The translations under genes were made by a program, and so were the position numbers. DNA of 64,000 nt. Source: Gnetum montanum (taxonomy: Eukaryota; Streptophyta; Gnetopsida; Gnetales; Gnetaceae). The notes under the pieces were generated by a model. That model was given only the letters and a program-made list of their open reading frames with translations. It searched no databases and was not told the DNA's origin. Within the stretch, counting starts at the first letter, position 1; the number at the start of each line of letters is the position of its first letter. Location: assembly GCA_015680685.1 (NCBI GenBank), contig MNCI01011771.1:169506-233505 (forward strand), in the 5' to 3' direction. This document shows, piece by piece, positions 34,900 to 45,840 of the stretch.

Positions 34900-35150
34900 T
34901 TATAAATCTCCACATTGCTCACATTGACTCACCCTCTAGGAAATCAGCATTTTAGGTATTTTACTCCAAATAAAATAAAAAAAACACAATGATTAATTAA
35001 ACACAAATAAATATAAACAAACCTAGAGTAGAGAACATTACCCATGTAAGACCTTGCCTAAACTAAGCACTTTGGTACATACTCTTCATCTCATAGTTTC
35101 ACACTTAATAAGAATTACAAATTGTACAATCAACTAGAAACCATAAACAA
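34900..35150. other. Element 3 AT-rich spacer
   Basis: No feature recognised; AT-rich, between the upstream region of the antisense gene and the RT-side repeat cluster. Confidence 0.5.
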
Positions 35151-35154
35151 ATCA

Positions 35155-35270
35155 CAAATGGCCTGGTAAGGCCCTAAACTACCGTGAACGGCCTAGTAAG
35201 GCCCTAAACTACCACGATTGGCCAGGTACAACCTTAAACTACCATGCGGCCAAGTGAGACAATAAACCAA
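35155..35270 (+). repeat. Element 3 repeat cluster, RT side of antisense gene
   Basis: Four units of about 34 bp with GGCC(T/A)(G/A)GTAAGGCCCTAAACTACC. It ends about 95 bp before the RT-linker frame at 35366. Confidence 0.8.
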
Positions 35271-35365
35271 CTTTAACATACTTCGAGCATATTTAAATAT
35301 TTGAATTGGTTTCATAAAAAAATAACCAAAACCTCCTCTTTTCTGTTAACGTTGCTTCCTATGGC

Positions 35366-36597
35366 TTGGAAAGAGCAAGCATGAATAGCAAGAAACTATT
35401 TGCACAACTGTTCATCAATGGACCATACAGACCCATCCAATGGGAGACGATTAGAAAGTCCATTTATTTAGACACATCAACTTACGAAAACTCTGTGGCA
35501 TCAACAGAGGAAACGATAGAATGCTTTCAGAGCATGACGAAATCGCTGGATATTGAAGCTGATAACATCATCGAAGATCCATTAATTGAAACCCCCATCA
35601 CTATGCCAAGTAGCAAAGTTAAGATACTAAAATTAAGTACTTTTCTAGACCCACAACTTTCCGATGACATAGCAAAAGTGTTAAAAAGAAACATCAAAAA
35701 GCATTTGCTTGGTCTTACACTAACATTCCTGGGCTAGACCCTTGAATAGTCTAGCACAACATCATACTTGACCCAAAGTTAAGACCAGTGAAATAAAAAG
35801 CACTTAAGGTTAAGCCTGAGGTAGCATTGGCGGTTTGCAATGAGATCACTAAACTTTATCAAGCTGGTTTCATTTGGGTCGTTAACTACATTGACTGGGT
35901 ATTCAACATGGTCATTGTCCCAAATAAGAATGGAAGCATTCACCTATGCATTGACTTTTGGGACCTCAACTTAGCGACCATAAAAGATGACTTTCCTCTA
36001 CCTAGTATTGATTAACTAGTTGACTCAACTACTGGGCATGCACTATTATCTTTTATGGATGGCTTCTCAGGATATAATCAGATCCAAATTAACCCTAAAC
36101 ATCAACTAAGGACAACCTTCATGATACCATGGGGGAAATTTTGCTATACGATGATGCCCTTCAGTTTAAAGAATGCTGGTGCTACATATCAACGAGCGAT
36201 GACCTTCATCTTTAGTGATTACCTCCTTCACTCACTCAACGATTACGTAGACGATATAGCAGTTAAATAGAAGATACAAGAGCAGCACATACAAGAGATA
36301 GACTTGGTACTTAAGCGTTGTTTAAAATATGAGCTTAGACTGAACCCAAAAAAGTGTGTCTTTGGAGTCAAATCAAGCAAAATTCTAGGATTCATAGTTT
36401 TAGAAGCAGGGATTCGAATAGACCCTGATAAGGTGAAGGCTATCACAAAATTGCAACCACCAAGCAACCTTACCAAACTTCGAGGCCTACAAGGTAGATT
36501 ACAGTTCATTAGGTGCTTTATAGAAAACCTGACTAATAAGTTAAAACCCATGAACCATTTTCTACGCAAGAGTGTGCATTTTCAATCGACCCCATAA
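35366..36597 (+). pseudogene. Element 3 reverse transcriptase with N-terminal linker
   Basis: The linker holds EADNIIEDPLIETPIT and LSTFLDPQLSDDI. A frame change near 35735 leads to KLYQAGFIWVVNY, IHLCIDFWDLNLATI, then after one TAA FMDGFSGYNQIQI, TTFMIPWGKFCYTMMPF and GATYQRAMTFIF. The catalytic box is NDYVDDIAVK (YVDD). A TAG follows, then LNPKKCVFGVKSSKILGF and LRGLQGRLQFIRCFI. The RT fold is covered end to end, with three stops and one shift. The frame starts about 5.6 kb after protease, so production of a Gag-Pol fusion would require removal or bypass of the antisense block. Confidence 0.9.
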
Positions 36598-37070
36598 TGC
36601 CAGGAAGCTTTTGACAATATCAAAATAGAACTGACTCAATTACCAACAATTTATCAACCTCAGAACAATAAACTGTTCTATATCTACCTTGCCACATCAG
36701 ATTCATCAATTGCATCTATGTTTTACAAGAAACGAGATGATGGAACCAAAATTCCTATTTACTACTTAAGCCATGCATTAGTAGCCCACGAACAACGTTA
36801 CAATGACATGGAAAGATCATGCCTTGCCCTTACCTTTTCTTTAAAGAAGTGGTGACATTATCTCTTCCGTAACCAAGTAAATATCATCTGTAAAGATAAT
36901 GTGCTCAGAGCTATCACAAACAACATGTACGAATCAAGCAAGATAGCTCGATGGAAGGCAATGATTGCTGAGTTTGATCTACGTTACATAGCCCAATCAT
37001 CCATCAAAGTTCAAGCTATAGTAAATCAGATGACCACATCACCAACACAAGATCAAGCAACAATTAATCT
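36598..37070 (+). pseudogene. Element 3 first RNase H (Ty3-type, degenerate)
   Basis: CQEAFDNIKIELTQLP, LFYIYLATSDSSIASM, IPIYYLSHALVAHE, RSCLALTFSLKKW then TGA, HYLFRNQVNIICKDN and ARWKAMIAEFDLRYI. The usual TDAS catalytic segment reads LATSDSS. This agrees with loss of activity of the Ty3 RNase H in Tat elements. It connects RT to the second RNase H in one frame apart from two stops. Confidence 0.8.
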
Positions 37071-37074
37071 AGAG

Positions 37075-37660
37075 TTTCCAAATGAAAACGTAAGCACAAT
37101 TGACATAGTGCCCAATAACTATGATGCGATATTAAACTTCGATGGAGCATCCACCTCCCGAGCTGGAAGTGTTGCCACCGTTATCACATATCCCTCCGAG
37201 GAGATCCAACCCTTTGCTTACCGATTTAAATTTCCTTTTACCAATAACATAGCAAAGTATGAAGGTCTCCTCAGAGGCCTCATGGCAGCACAAGCTTCAA
37301 ACATCACACGTCTCATAGTCAGAGGTGACTTGTAGTTAATCATAAACCATTTCAAAGACATTTACGCATGCAAAGCATCTCATCTACAACCCTACTATGA
37401 CTTGACAAAACACTTGCTGAAATAGTTTATAAATATAGAACTACAACATGTGCCTAGAAATGATAATACCATTGCAGATGCACTAGCCACATTAGCTCTA
37501 AATATCTCACCCTACATGTTTCATGCATTGCCTAATTCCATCGCGAGTTGTGACAAGCCCATAATTGACACTCCCTATGAACTTCCCATAGCATCCGTTA
37601 GCACGACACACACCGTAGAATGGTACGATGACATAAAAGAGTACCTTCTACATGGCTAAC
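37075..37660 (+). pseudogene. Element 3 second RNase H (Tat-type)
   Basis: ILNFDGASTSRAGS carries the first catalytic Asp, then NNIAKYEGLLRGLMA (the usual Glu next to Tyr is Lys), LIVRGDL then TAG (where element 1 has DSQLV), and NTIADALATLALNI with the last Asp. A linker ending HTVEWYDDIKEYLLHG joins it to integrase. The motif spacing and the position between the first RNase H and integrase identify the duplicated RNase H of Tat elements. Confidence 0.82.
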
Positions 37661-38860
37661 CACCTCAACATCTAACGAATGCTCAGAAGGACGTGGTGCA
37701 AAAACACTCTTAGCAGTATACACTAGTAGGGAATACGTTATGTCGTAGATCCTACGAAGGCATCTTGTTAACATGCGTTAGTAGTACCGATGGCCAAACC
37801 ATCGTGGAACAAGTTCATGAAGGACTATGCGGAGGGCGCATAGTGCCCAAAGTAATGGCAACCAAAATAAGATGTTTAGGGTACTATTGGCCACATATAG
37901 AGTACGACTATTTCTCCAAGGTCAAAACGTGCAATACATGTCAAAAGCATGGTAATCTTATACATGTTCCACCCAATGAGTTGCATACAGCTCAAATCAC
38001 ATGGCCTTTCCAGAAATGGGGGTTGGACATCATTGAACCAATAACTCCCCCATCTTCAGTAGGGCACAGCTTCATCATAACCATGACTGAATACTTCACA
38101 AAATGGGTGGAGGCTATTCCCCTTAGAAAAACCACATCAAAACAAGTATGCAACTTCATCTTGGAAAATATTGCGACCCGTTTTGGCATCCCAATGACTA
38201 TCATCACTGACAATGAGCCATAATTCAACAGTGCTGAAACAAAAACATTCTATGAAAGCCTAGGTATTAAATGCTTATTTTCATCACCTTACTATCCTCA
38301 AAGCAACGAACAAGAAGAAGCCACAAATAAAACTATCATTATGATGCTCAAGAAAATGCTTCATTAGAGCAAACGAAGATGGCATAAGTAGCTAGTTTAT
38401 GCACTATGGGCATATAGAACAACGCATAGGACATCCATAGGTAAAATACTATATAGTCTTGTTTATGGTTCAGAAGCTTTTTTACCTATAGAGTTGTAGG
38501 TACCATCCTTGAGGATCACACTATCCAAACTCCTTGATGAAGGTCAAAACAATGAATTATGCATTGTTGACCTTGACTCAGTGGAAGAAGAATGCACATG
38601 AACACTAGATCAAATTGAGTGGTACCAGAAGAAAAAACGATGGCACCATCAACATAACATTCATAAGCACCCGATCAAAGAAGGGGACCTTGTACTTAAG
38701 ACAGTTCGTGAACATGCAAACAAGTTGTCAGCCAATTGGGAAGGGCCCTACTTGGTCACCAAAGTGTATGGTAATGGAGCATTCAAACTAGCAAACATGG
38801 ATGGAAACGAGCTTGCACATCCAATGAATCATTTGTACCTCAAACTGTTCTACGTTTGAA
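37661..38860 (+). pseudogene. Element 3 integrase
   Basis: Zinc finger: VHEGLCGGR (second His lost) and CNTCQKH. Core: FQKWGLDII (first Asp), YFTKWVEAIPLRKTT, MTIITDNEP (second Asp) then TAA, PYYPQSNEQEEATNKTI (Glu). The C-terminal part reads WAYRTTHRTSIGK, WYQKKKRWHH, GDLVLKTV and NWEGPYLVTKVYGNGAF, which is the GPY/F motif, ending HPMNHLYLKLFYV before the TGA at about 38860. It is nearly complete, broken by a handful of stops. Confidence 0.9.
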
Positions 38861-38879
38861 ATAACTCAGGTATAGATTC

Positions 38880-39120
38880 ATCCTGGCATCATGACGGTAA
38901 ACCGACACCATAGAGCTCTGTTCAACATGACACTAAACTGTCACACTCATTCACCAGAGTCCGCTAAGACTATAAACTAGCTCGCCTCTCTATAGTCCAC
39001 CACGACTATAAACTAGCATTGAACTATCCGCTAAGATGTTAAACCGGCAACATCCAATGGGTTATGATGTAAAACTAACCTACGACAGTTTGCTAAAACT
39101 ATAAACTGGCAAGATCATCT
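38880..39120 (+). repeat. Element 3 repeat cluster after integrase
   Basis: At least six units such as GACACTAAACTGTCA, AGACTATAAACTAGC, ACGACTATAAACTAGC, GATGTTAAACCGGCA and AAACTATAAACTGGCA, every 35-45 bp. Diverged relative to the clusters flanking the antisense gene but with the same core and orientation. Confidence 0.75.
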
Positions 39121-40164
39121 TCGGCACATTCATCCGCTGCTATAATTCATGACATTTTTTTATCAATGCCTGTGACATTGCTCATCACACTGACTCCAAC
39201 AACACTATTTCTACTCATTTTTTTTGCCTTAAGTTTCTCATGGTGCCTCCATTTGCATCGGTCACATTTATGCCTGAAGTGTTTGCCAACTCATTCACTT
39301 GTGATTTTCTTGTCTTCTTGGAGTTTTGTTTGTAGGATGACACCCAATGGTGCTCATACATAGATACATTTCATCACATCGACAAGGTGCCACATTGTTT
39401 CTAATGCATGCAACCAAGTTAATCAAATTGTCCAAAATTACATTTCCGATTCCCAATACATTCTCCATTTCACAAACACTCTCGTTCCCTTTCCTATCTA
39501 GTTACAATTCCCAGATACACCCAGTACACCCCAAAACTTTGGGCACATTATTACACGCTGCAACACTCTCAAGAAGCTACAACACACAACATGACACATG
39601 AGCATGAGTGCAAAATTGAAAAGAAAGCTCTATCCAAAAACAACACAAAAAAAAAGAGAAAAGGAAAAAAAAGATCAAACAGCAAAGAGCAAAATGAACC
39701 ACAAGACCCTTAGCACTTCCCATACAAGCCATAGGCAAGAAGGCAGTTGTTTTGGAAAGAAGTACTCATGTCTCAAACCATCATGTTTCACCTCATCGCG
39801 TGGCTTTGGTTGTGACAACCAGTTCTCTTAAACCTGATACAAGAGTCTTATTCCTCCAAAGAACGCACACCTCATGTTGTGGTTCCAAGTCTGCCAAATA
39901 CTAGCCATCAACAAGAACTAACATGGGTCTTTAGCACAGAAGAACACTCCTCTCCTACACCTGCACAATCCCTCAATTAATTCCCAATCCCATAGTTGCA
40001 AACATCTCCCTACCCATCTCAAAACCTTATTTCCTACAACCATGTACTCTAAACATAGTGCGAGGATATCTGGCCACGTGTTAAAGGATAATGCTACTAA
40101 GTTTCTTGTGGTGTTTTGTACTTCTTTGTTGACACTTCTAGAGTCAATTCCTCCAAGCATCAAC
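39121..40164 (+). other. Element 3 3' untranslated region
   Basis: No conserved protein recognised. The last 150 bp (TGTGGTGTTTTGTACTTC, then CAAGCATCAACAAAGAG) has a clear counterpart just before the right LTR of element 2 (42570-42643). Confidence 0.6.
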
Positions 40165-40177
40165 AAAGAGGGGCAAA
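40165..40177 (+). promoter_or_regulatory. Element 3 polypurine tract
   Basis: AAAGAGGGGCAAA directly before the 3' LTR start TGAAACACC at 40178. It is the plus-strand primer site. Element 2 has AAATAGGGGCCAA at 42631-42643. Confidence 0.8.
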
Positions 40178-41739
40178 TGAAACACCACAAAAATTTGGAC
40201 CTAACACTTTTGGACAAGAATCGAGCTAAGTCATGCTGCTTCTTAGCATGAGAAAAACCTGCGAGCTTCACAAACAACATCAAATGGAGTCGAATCGAGC
40301 AAGTAAAAGTTCCTTGAGATCCATTGTAGACTACATCAACATCTGGCAACAAGAACTACAAATTTCAAACTTAAAACACTTAGTTCTAACTAAGTATATT
40401 TCTTGCACACAGGCCTATATGCCCAGCGTGCAGCTTAGTGTGCAGCAACTTTTGGGCCCCAAAAATCAGCCAAAACATGCCAAAATTAAGCATCTGGACC
40501 CCCCAAGACCTTCCCCAAGGTCCCTAGTAGCTCTCAGGCTCCTAAAAATCAAGTTTTGGGTACCAAATGATGGATTTTCATTCCAACATGCCAGTGTGCA
40601 CACCTAGCATGCATCTCAACGTGCACGCCCAGCGTGCACCATCAAGGATATCTCAAAACAGGCACTCCATAATAAGATCTCCACCTACAATTGACTCTCA
40701 AAAGTAAGGAAATTGTTAGGAATCATTCCAAGCCACCAAAAAGAATATTCAACCTCAAAATCATGCACTTCCAAGACCTATATGCTAAGCATACATACTC
40801 TGCATGTCCAGCATGTAAAGCCCAACGTGCAGCATAGCATACGCCACATGGAGCCTTCCAAAACCATGTCAGATCAAGTCCAAATGAGCTGAAAATCCAC
40901 AGGCAGTATTCTCATGACACCAAAGTTCAAATCCAAGGGCCAAGTTCAATATTTTATGTTGTAACAATAGTGTTCATTTGTAAAGTTCAATTCTTTTGTG
41001 TTGGTCAAGTCTGTACGCTAGGTTCACACGCCCAACATGTACACACTGGCGTGCAGCATGCTGTACAATTGTAATATTCTTTGCACTTGGACAATGCAGC
41101 CACATGTCATCTAACCTTAAATTTTCTCACCAACGGCCACTCATACAACTCCAAATCCAAGTTTCATGCCCTATAACTTATAAAAACCCAAATTTTCTAC
41201 CGAGAAAAGGAGGAGATATAAAAAAGACAATCACATTAAGAGATGATTAAAGAACACTAACTTAGTACGCCATACTTTTACCTTGCATGCTGATCATACA
41301 GCCTTCACATTGTGCCTGCAATCAAACCAACATACCATCATCTCTCCGCATCCACCGAGGCTCTTCATTTTCCTAGTGTCAGATCCACAACTACGTTCAG
41401 ACCGATGCACTGTAATCTCCATTTTACAATAAAGTTTCTTCATTTCTGGTCAAGATTTGTTACAGTTTTCATTTATTCTTGTTTACCTCTTTGTTTACAT
41501 TCCTGCACATTTATGTTTTGGTTTACTTTTGTTACATTGTTTACACATAACCCAGCGTATTGCACATTAGCATACGTTTAGGGAAATCCTTGTCTGACCC
41601 GCGTACAGACCATCCAAGGTACTCTACCTTTGTTAGTTTCAGCTTGCCCTCAAGCGAAGGTAGAGTCTTCTGTGCCTGTCTGTAGATCTCTTGGTGTCTA
41701 TTTCATTCTAGCCTTGCACTGATGATTTCAGACAGTACA
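40178..41739 (+). repeat. Element 3 3' LTR
   Basis: Starts TGAAACACCAC and ends GACAGTACA; 1562 bp, alignable end to end with 23401-24960. TATAAAAA at 41179. Contains the same GCGTGCA-type words at 40420-41070. Confidence 0.9.
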
Positions 41740-41744
41740 CTTCC
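41740..41744 (+). repeat. Element 3 target site duplication, right
   Basis: CTTCC, identical to 23396-23400. Confidence 0.85.
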
Positions 41745-42643
41745 TAGTTTGGACATCATACACCAGAAAAGATGTCTAGAGCTGCAACAACATCTATAGC
41801 AAGTAGGGACCTTGCCTTCATTTTGCATCATGGTTGTTTCTTCTGGTTTTCTCTCTGTTATGTTTGCAGGGTGTGTACTAGAGGGACATCGGTCAAAGGT
41901 GCATCTCGCCACAGTAGAAAATGCTACAGCGTTATAAGGTGGTTGTCTTGATTAGCTTAGCTACTTCAGAGTGCACATCCTATCCTTCCTTTTACCTCAT
42001 CCCTTCAACCTGAAATTTCTACTCTCTCACCTATTTTACAAGTTTTTCCTTATGCTTGTTAAGCCCTCTCATTTGCCCAAATGCAAAGTCTATGATGTGC
42101 ATAACACAGCTTGCCGCATGGAAAGCATCTATAAACAAGTTAAAACCCCATATGGATGTAACACAACTCATCCTGGGAAAGAAACACCTATCCTACAACA
42201 AGGTTGTTCACAAATGTAAACGACAAAACAATAAAATAAAAAAGGGTAAGAAAGAAAAATCTCACGTGCACAAAATAAGAAACAAAAAAAAACATGCTTA
42301 AAATAAATGGCACGTGAGCTATTTCGTAACCATCCTCTGAAAGCTTTTTGATGAGAGGTTGAAGATTAGCAAAAGCAAAGATGAACATACAAAAAACTCC
42401 CTCACAAGGACTTCGACAAGGGATTCTACTACATTTCATCTTTATCATTTTCCTGAACCTCCTTTATCCCCACTTAGCCCTTCCCTCTCCCCTACGAAAC
42501 CAATGTAACACTCTCAAGCATAGCTAAGTGACATCTTGGCAATCACCAAAGAACAATGTTAGTGTTTTGTCTTCCATGGTATTTCGTATTCTTTGTTGAT
42601 GTCTCTCGTGTCCATCCTCTAAGCATCGACAAATAGGGGCCAA

Positions 42644-44378
42644 TGAAACACCCTAAATTTTCAAGGAATTCTTGCTCCACTAGGTCCTTGGAAAATTAGC
42701 AGCATCATGGCAGTTCTTCAGGAGATGGATGTTCTAAGTTTAGATTGTCCAGTTCAAGAAATTTTCTACTTCCAATGTTGACAGGCCTAACAGACTCTTT
42801 GGCCTACCCACCTGGGTAGTTCATCTAGCTAAAAGTCTACTCAAAAGGGATGCTTGGGGTTGTCGACGGTGCTCAAGCTACACAAAATAGTTCAATAAGT
42901 TTTCTAGTAAAGAAGGCTTCTATGCTATGCTACACTATGTAGTGTAACAAGCCTCGAAAAACAGTTGTAGGATGAAATGCCATGCTATGCTACCCAATGC
43001 AGTGTAGCATAGCATAGTAAGAGCAAGACAGAAAGACCCAGCTCGCTTAGTGATTTCAAATGCACCTAGCAAGCACATCTAGCCTTTCAAAACTAGTTGC
43101 CCAGATCAACATCAAGTCTTTCAACAAAACTCCTCTTACTAGAAAAGTAGCAAATCAAATAAAAAGCAAGCTTTGTTGGCTGCTACGCTATGCTACACTA
43201 TGTAGTGTAGCATAGTGTAACGATGATGCAAGAATGACGAAGGGCATCTCAAAATGTAGGATCAGCAAGTTCGTAAGCTTCACGTCACACAAGAGCAAAT
43301 GCCACAAATTGACAACATGATCTTTAGGCAAGAGCTCATAGTGTAAATCGTAGTTAAGGCTAGCCGCTACACTATGATATGCTACATAGCATAGCATAGC
43401 ATAGCGTAGAAAACATGCAAAACTAGCCAAAGCATTTCAAAGGCCTCTAGCAATTGCAATTAGCTCTAGTGTAGATTTCTTCCATGGATTGGTGGCTATG
43501 CTATGTTATGCTACATAGCATAGCATAGTGTAACAAGCAGCTACACTACACCATACATGCTATGCTACACTTGTTGCACGGCGTAGCAGGTAGTTGGGCA
43601 TAGCATAGCGTAGCAAGCAGCTACGCTACGCTAACATGGCTACACTCTACAGCATAGCACAGTGTAGTAGGAAACTATGCTACATTAGTGTGCTTCACTC
43701 CTTATCTACATTGATGGTACACCTAATCCCAACATCTCTAGTTTTGACAGTGTAATTGTAGTTAAGTAGGCTCATCAATCAACTTTCCATGCCCATGCAA
43801 CACAAACACGTCAACATCCGATAGGTCCAAGACATGTGGTGTCTAAACCACATCTTTCAAGTGTTCCTAGCCCTATAAATACCCTGATGATTGAAGCTCA
43901 GAGGGTTGGAAAATTTGGCAAACTTGGGAAAAAATCTATTGTTGGAAATTCTAAGGAGCTTTGAGCATTGTTGGCATTTGTTATTAGCAAGCCAATTGCA
44001 AAACCTGTTAGCAAAGCAGTTTGCATCCCCCATTTTGCATCTTGTTAGCTTTTTCCCATTACCTCTGTAGCATTTCACATTGTTAGCTCTTGAGTCCACG
44101 TTCAAGCATACGATTAGCTTTCTTTGAATGTTTTTGGTTACTTTTGGGATCTCTGTGCTTCCCAGCATCGCACAATTGATTGTATCCACTTTGATAAAGT
44201 AAAGTCGCAATCTTGAAGTGGTACATTTATTAACCTTGGTTTACTTTATTCTCTTGCTTATCACTACATTTTACATCATTTTCATTCCCTTTTATATAAT
44301 AATCGATATTTTATGCTATTGCAAAAGTTTTAGTGACACCGATTAAGTCCTTATCTGATTGACCAAACTATTCAAGGC
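42644..44378 (+). repeat. Element 2 3' LTR (end lost in gap)
   Basis: Aligns with the element 1 LTR (13400-15052, opposite strand). TATAAATA at 43874. U3 is rich in GCTATGCTACACTATG-type palindromes (42910-43680). The end, estimated about 130 bp further on from comparison with element 1, falls in the run of N. Confidence 0.8.
43188..43215. repeat. Perfect 13-bp inverted repeat in element 2 LTR
   Basis: CTATGCTACACTA, two bases TG, then TAGTGTAGCATAG. One of a family of palindromes repeated at 42930-42965, 42985-43020, 43375-43410, 43495-43535 and 43595-43680. Confidence 0.85.
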
Positions 44379-45154
44379 NNNNNNNNNNNNNNNNNNNNNN
44401 NNNNNNNNNNNNNNNNNNNNNNNNNNNNNNNNNNNNNNNNNNNNNNNNNNNNNNNNNNNNNNNNNNNNNNNNNNNNNNNNNNNNNNNNNNNNNNNNNNNN
44501 NNNNNNNNNNNNNNNNNNNNNNNNNNNNNNNNNNNNNNNNNNNNNNNNNNNNNNNNNNNNNNNNNNNNNNNNNNNNNNNNNNNNNNNNNNNNNNNNNNNN
44601 NNNNNNNNNNNNNNNNNNNNNNNNNNNNNNNNNNNNNNNNNNNNNNNNNNNNNNNNNNNNNNNNNNNNNNNNNNNNNNNNNNNNNNNNNNNNNNNNNNNN
44701 NNNNNNNNNNNNNNNNNNNNNNNNNNNNNNNNNNNNNNNNNNNNNNNNNNNNNNNNNNNNNNNNNNNNNNNNNNNNNNNNNNNNNNNNNNNNNNNNNNNN
44801 NNNNNNNNNNNNNNNNNNNNNNNNNNNNNNNNNNNNNNNNNNNNNNNNNNNNNNNNNNNNNNNNNNNNNNNNNNNNNNNNNNNNNNNNNNNNNNNNNNNN
44901 NNNNNNNNNNNNNNNNNNNNNNNNNNNNNNNNNNNNNNNNNNNNNNNNNNNNNNNNNNNNNNNNNNNNNNNNNNNNNNNNNNNNNNNNNNNNNNNNNNNN
45001 NNNNNNNNNNNNNNNNNNNNNNNNNNNNNNNNNNNNNNNNNNNNNNNNNNNNNNNNNNNNNNNNNNNNNNNNNNNNNNNNNNNNNNNNNNNNNNNNNNNN
45101 NNNNNNNNNNNNNNNNNNNNNNNNNNNNNNNNNNNNNNNNNNNNNNNNNNNNNN
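44379..45154. other. Assembly gap (776 N)
   Basis: Run of N. Single N also occur at 47032, 51338 and 60608, probably marking joins of uncertain size. Open frames across the gap are artefacts. Confidence 0.99.
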
Positions 45155-45840
45155 GTGTCACCTATTGAAAATTTATGCAACACTTGGGGGTTGAACATAA
45201 ATTAACAACATCCTATCATCCACTAAGCCAACGATTAGATAGAGGAAACTAATAGGGTGATTACAAAGATCCTAACAAGGATCACAACAAAATATAGGAG
45301 AGACTATATCATAAAATTGAATGATGTCCTTTGGATTTATCACTCAACATGGAAAATCCTTCTTTTCTACTCTCCCTATGAGCTAGTTTATGGAAAAATT
45401 CCAATTCTTTCAATTCAATTCGATCTTCGTACACTCTCAATAGTCTATGATTTAAATCTTGACCTAAGTCTAGCACAAAAAGAAAGATTGATCAACCTCA
45501 ATGTGCTAAATGAAAATCAATTAGTAGTCCTAACTTTAAATGAGGTGCACAAGGCATTCAATAAGCAATGTCATGACCTTTAAATACAAAAAGTGAAATT
45601 TCAATCAGGAGATAAGATTCTCTATTGGAACCTCACACGTTTACCCCAGAAGACCAAGTTCCAAACATTTTTTGAGGGACTTTATATAATTAATTAAACC
45701 TTTCACTCTAGGATCATGTTAATCTATAAGCCTAAGAGCCCACACAAAAAGCAGGTGGATAACATCCAACAAGTGAAACCTTTCCTAGAGCCAAAATCAG
45801 TAAAGGGTGAGATGACCATCCATGCTAACCATCCACATGG
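45155..45840 (+). pseudogene. Right family: integrase C-terminal half (second gypsy family)
   Basis: The long open stretch 45257-45583 gives VITKILTRITTKYRRDY, LNDVLWIYHSTWK, PYELVYGKIPILSIQF and LDLSLAQKERLINLNVL. After a TAA the frame continues FQSGDKILYW and PQKTKFQTFFEGLYII, a GPY/F-like tail, to about 45800. The Glu of the catalytic triad is near IEETNRV (about 45245). The upstream part is lost in the gap. The sequence differs clearly from the integrases of elements 1 and 3, so this is another gypsy-type family; I cannot place the lineage. Confidence 0.85.

Larger units (their letters stand above)
23401..41739 (+). mobile_element. Element 3: nearly complete 18.3-kb Tat-like LTR retrotransposon with antisense gene
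   Basis: Bounded by two LTRs of 1560 and 1562 bp and by CTTCC duplications. Order: LTR, PBS (24966), leader with tandem repeats, gag, protease, repeat cluster, opposite-strand spliced gene (33905-30468), upstream region of that gene, repeat cluster, RT, degenerate RNase H, second RNase H, integrase, repeat cluster, 3' UTR, PPT (40165-40177), LTR. The dual RNase H supports the Tat lineage. All ORFs carry some stops or shifts, and the LTRs differ at roughly one base in ten over the first 230 bp compared by eye, so it is not a recent insertion. Element 3 is more diverged from elements 1 and 2 than they are from each other. Confidence 0.9.
41745..44378 (+). mobile_element. Element 2, right part: 3' UTR and 3' LTR
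   Basis: Resumes after element 3. 41745-42630 is a 3' UTR with no recognised protein; its end matches the end of the element 3 3' UTR. PPT AAATAGGGGCCAA lies at 42631-42643, and the LTR starts at 42644 (TGAAACACCCTAAA). No pol sequence occurs between the insertion point and the PPT, so element 2 lacks RT, RNase H and integrase. Confidence 0.75.

Noticed and set aside
36243-36569. Minus-strand 108-codon frame across the RT
   Set aside because: Shadow of the RT palm on the plus strand, which carries LNPKKC and GLQGR motifs.
40233-40607. 124-codon frame in the element 3 right LTR
   Set aside because: Lies within the LTR, and the left LTR does not keep the frame; chance ORF.
15053-42643. Elements 1 and 2 as the arms of one large palindrome or a foldback element
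   Set aside because: The junction at 15052/15053 joins an LTR start to mid-gag sequence, which is an insertion junction, not a symmetric inversion centre.
44343-45198. Open frames of about 270 codons across the run of N
   Set aside because: They consist of unknown bases; the gap has no coding information.
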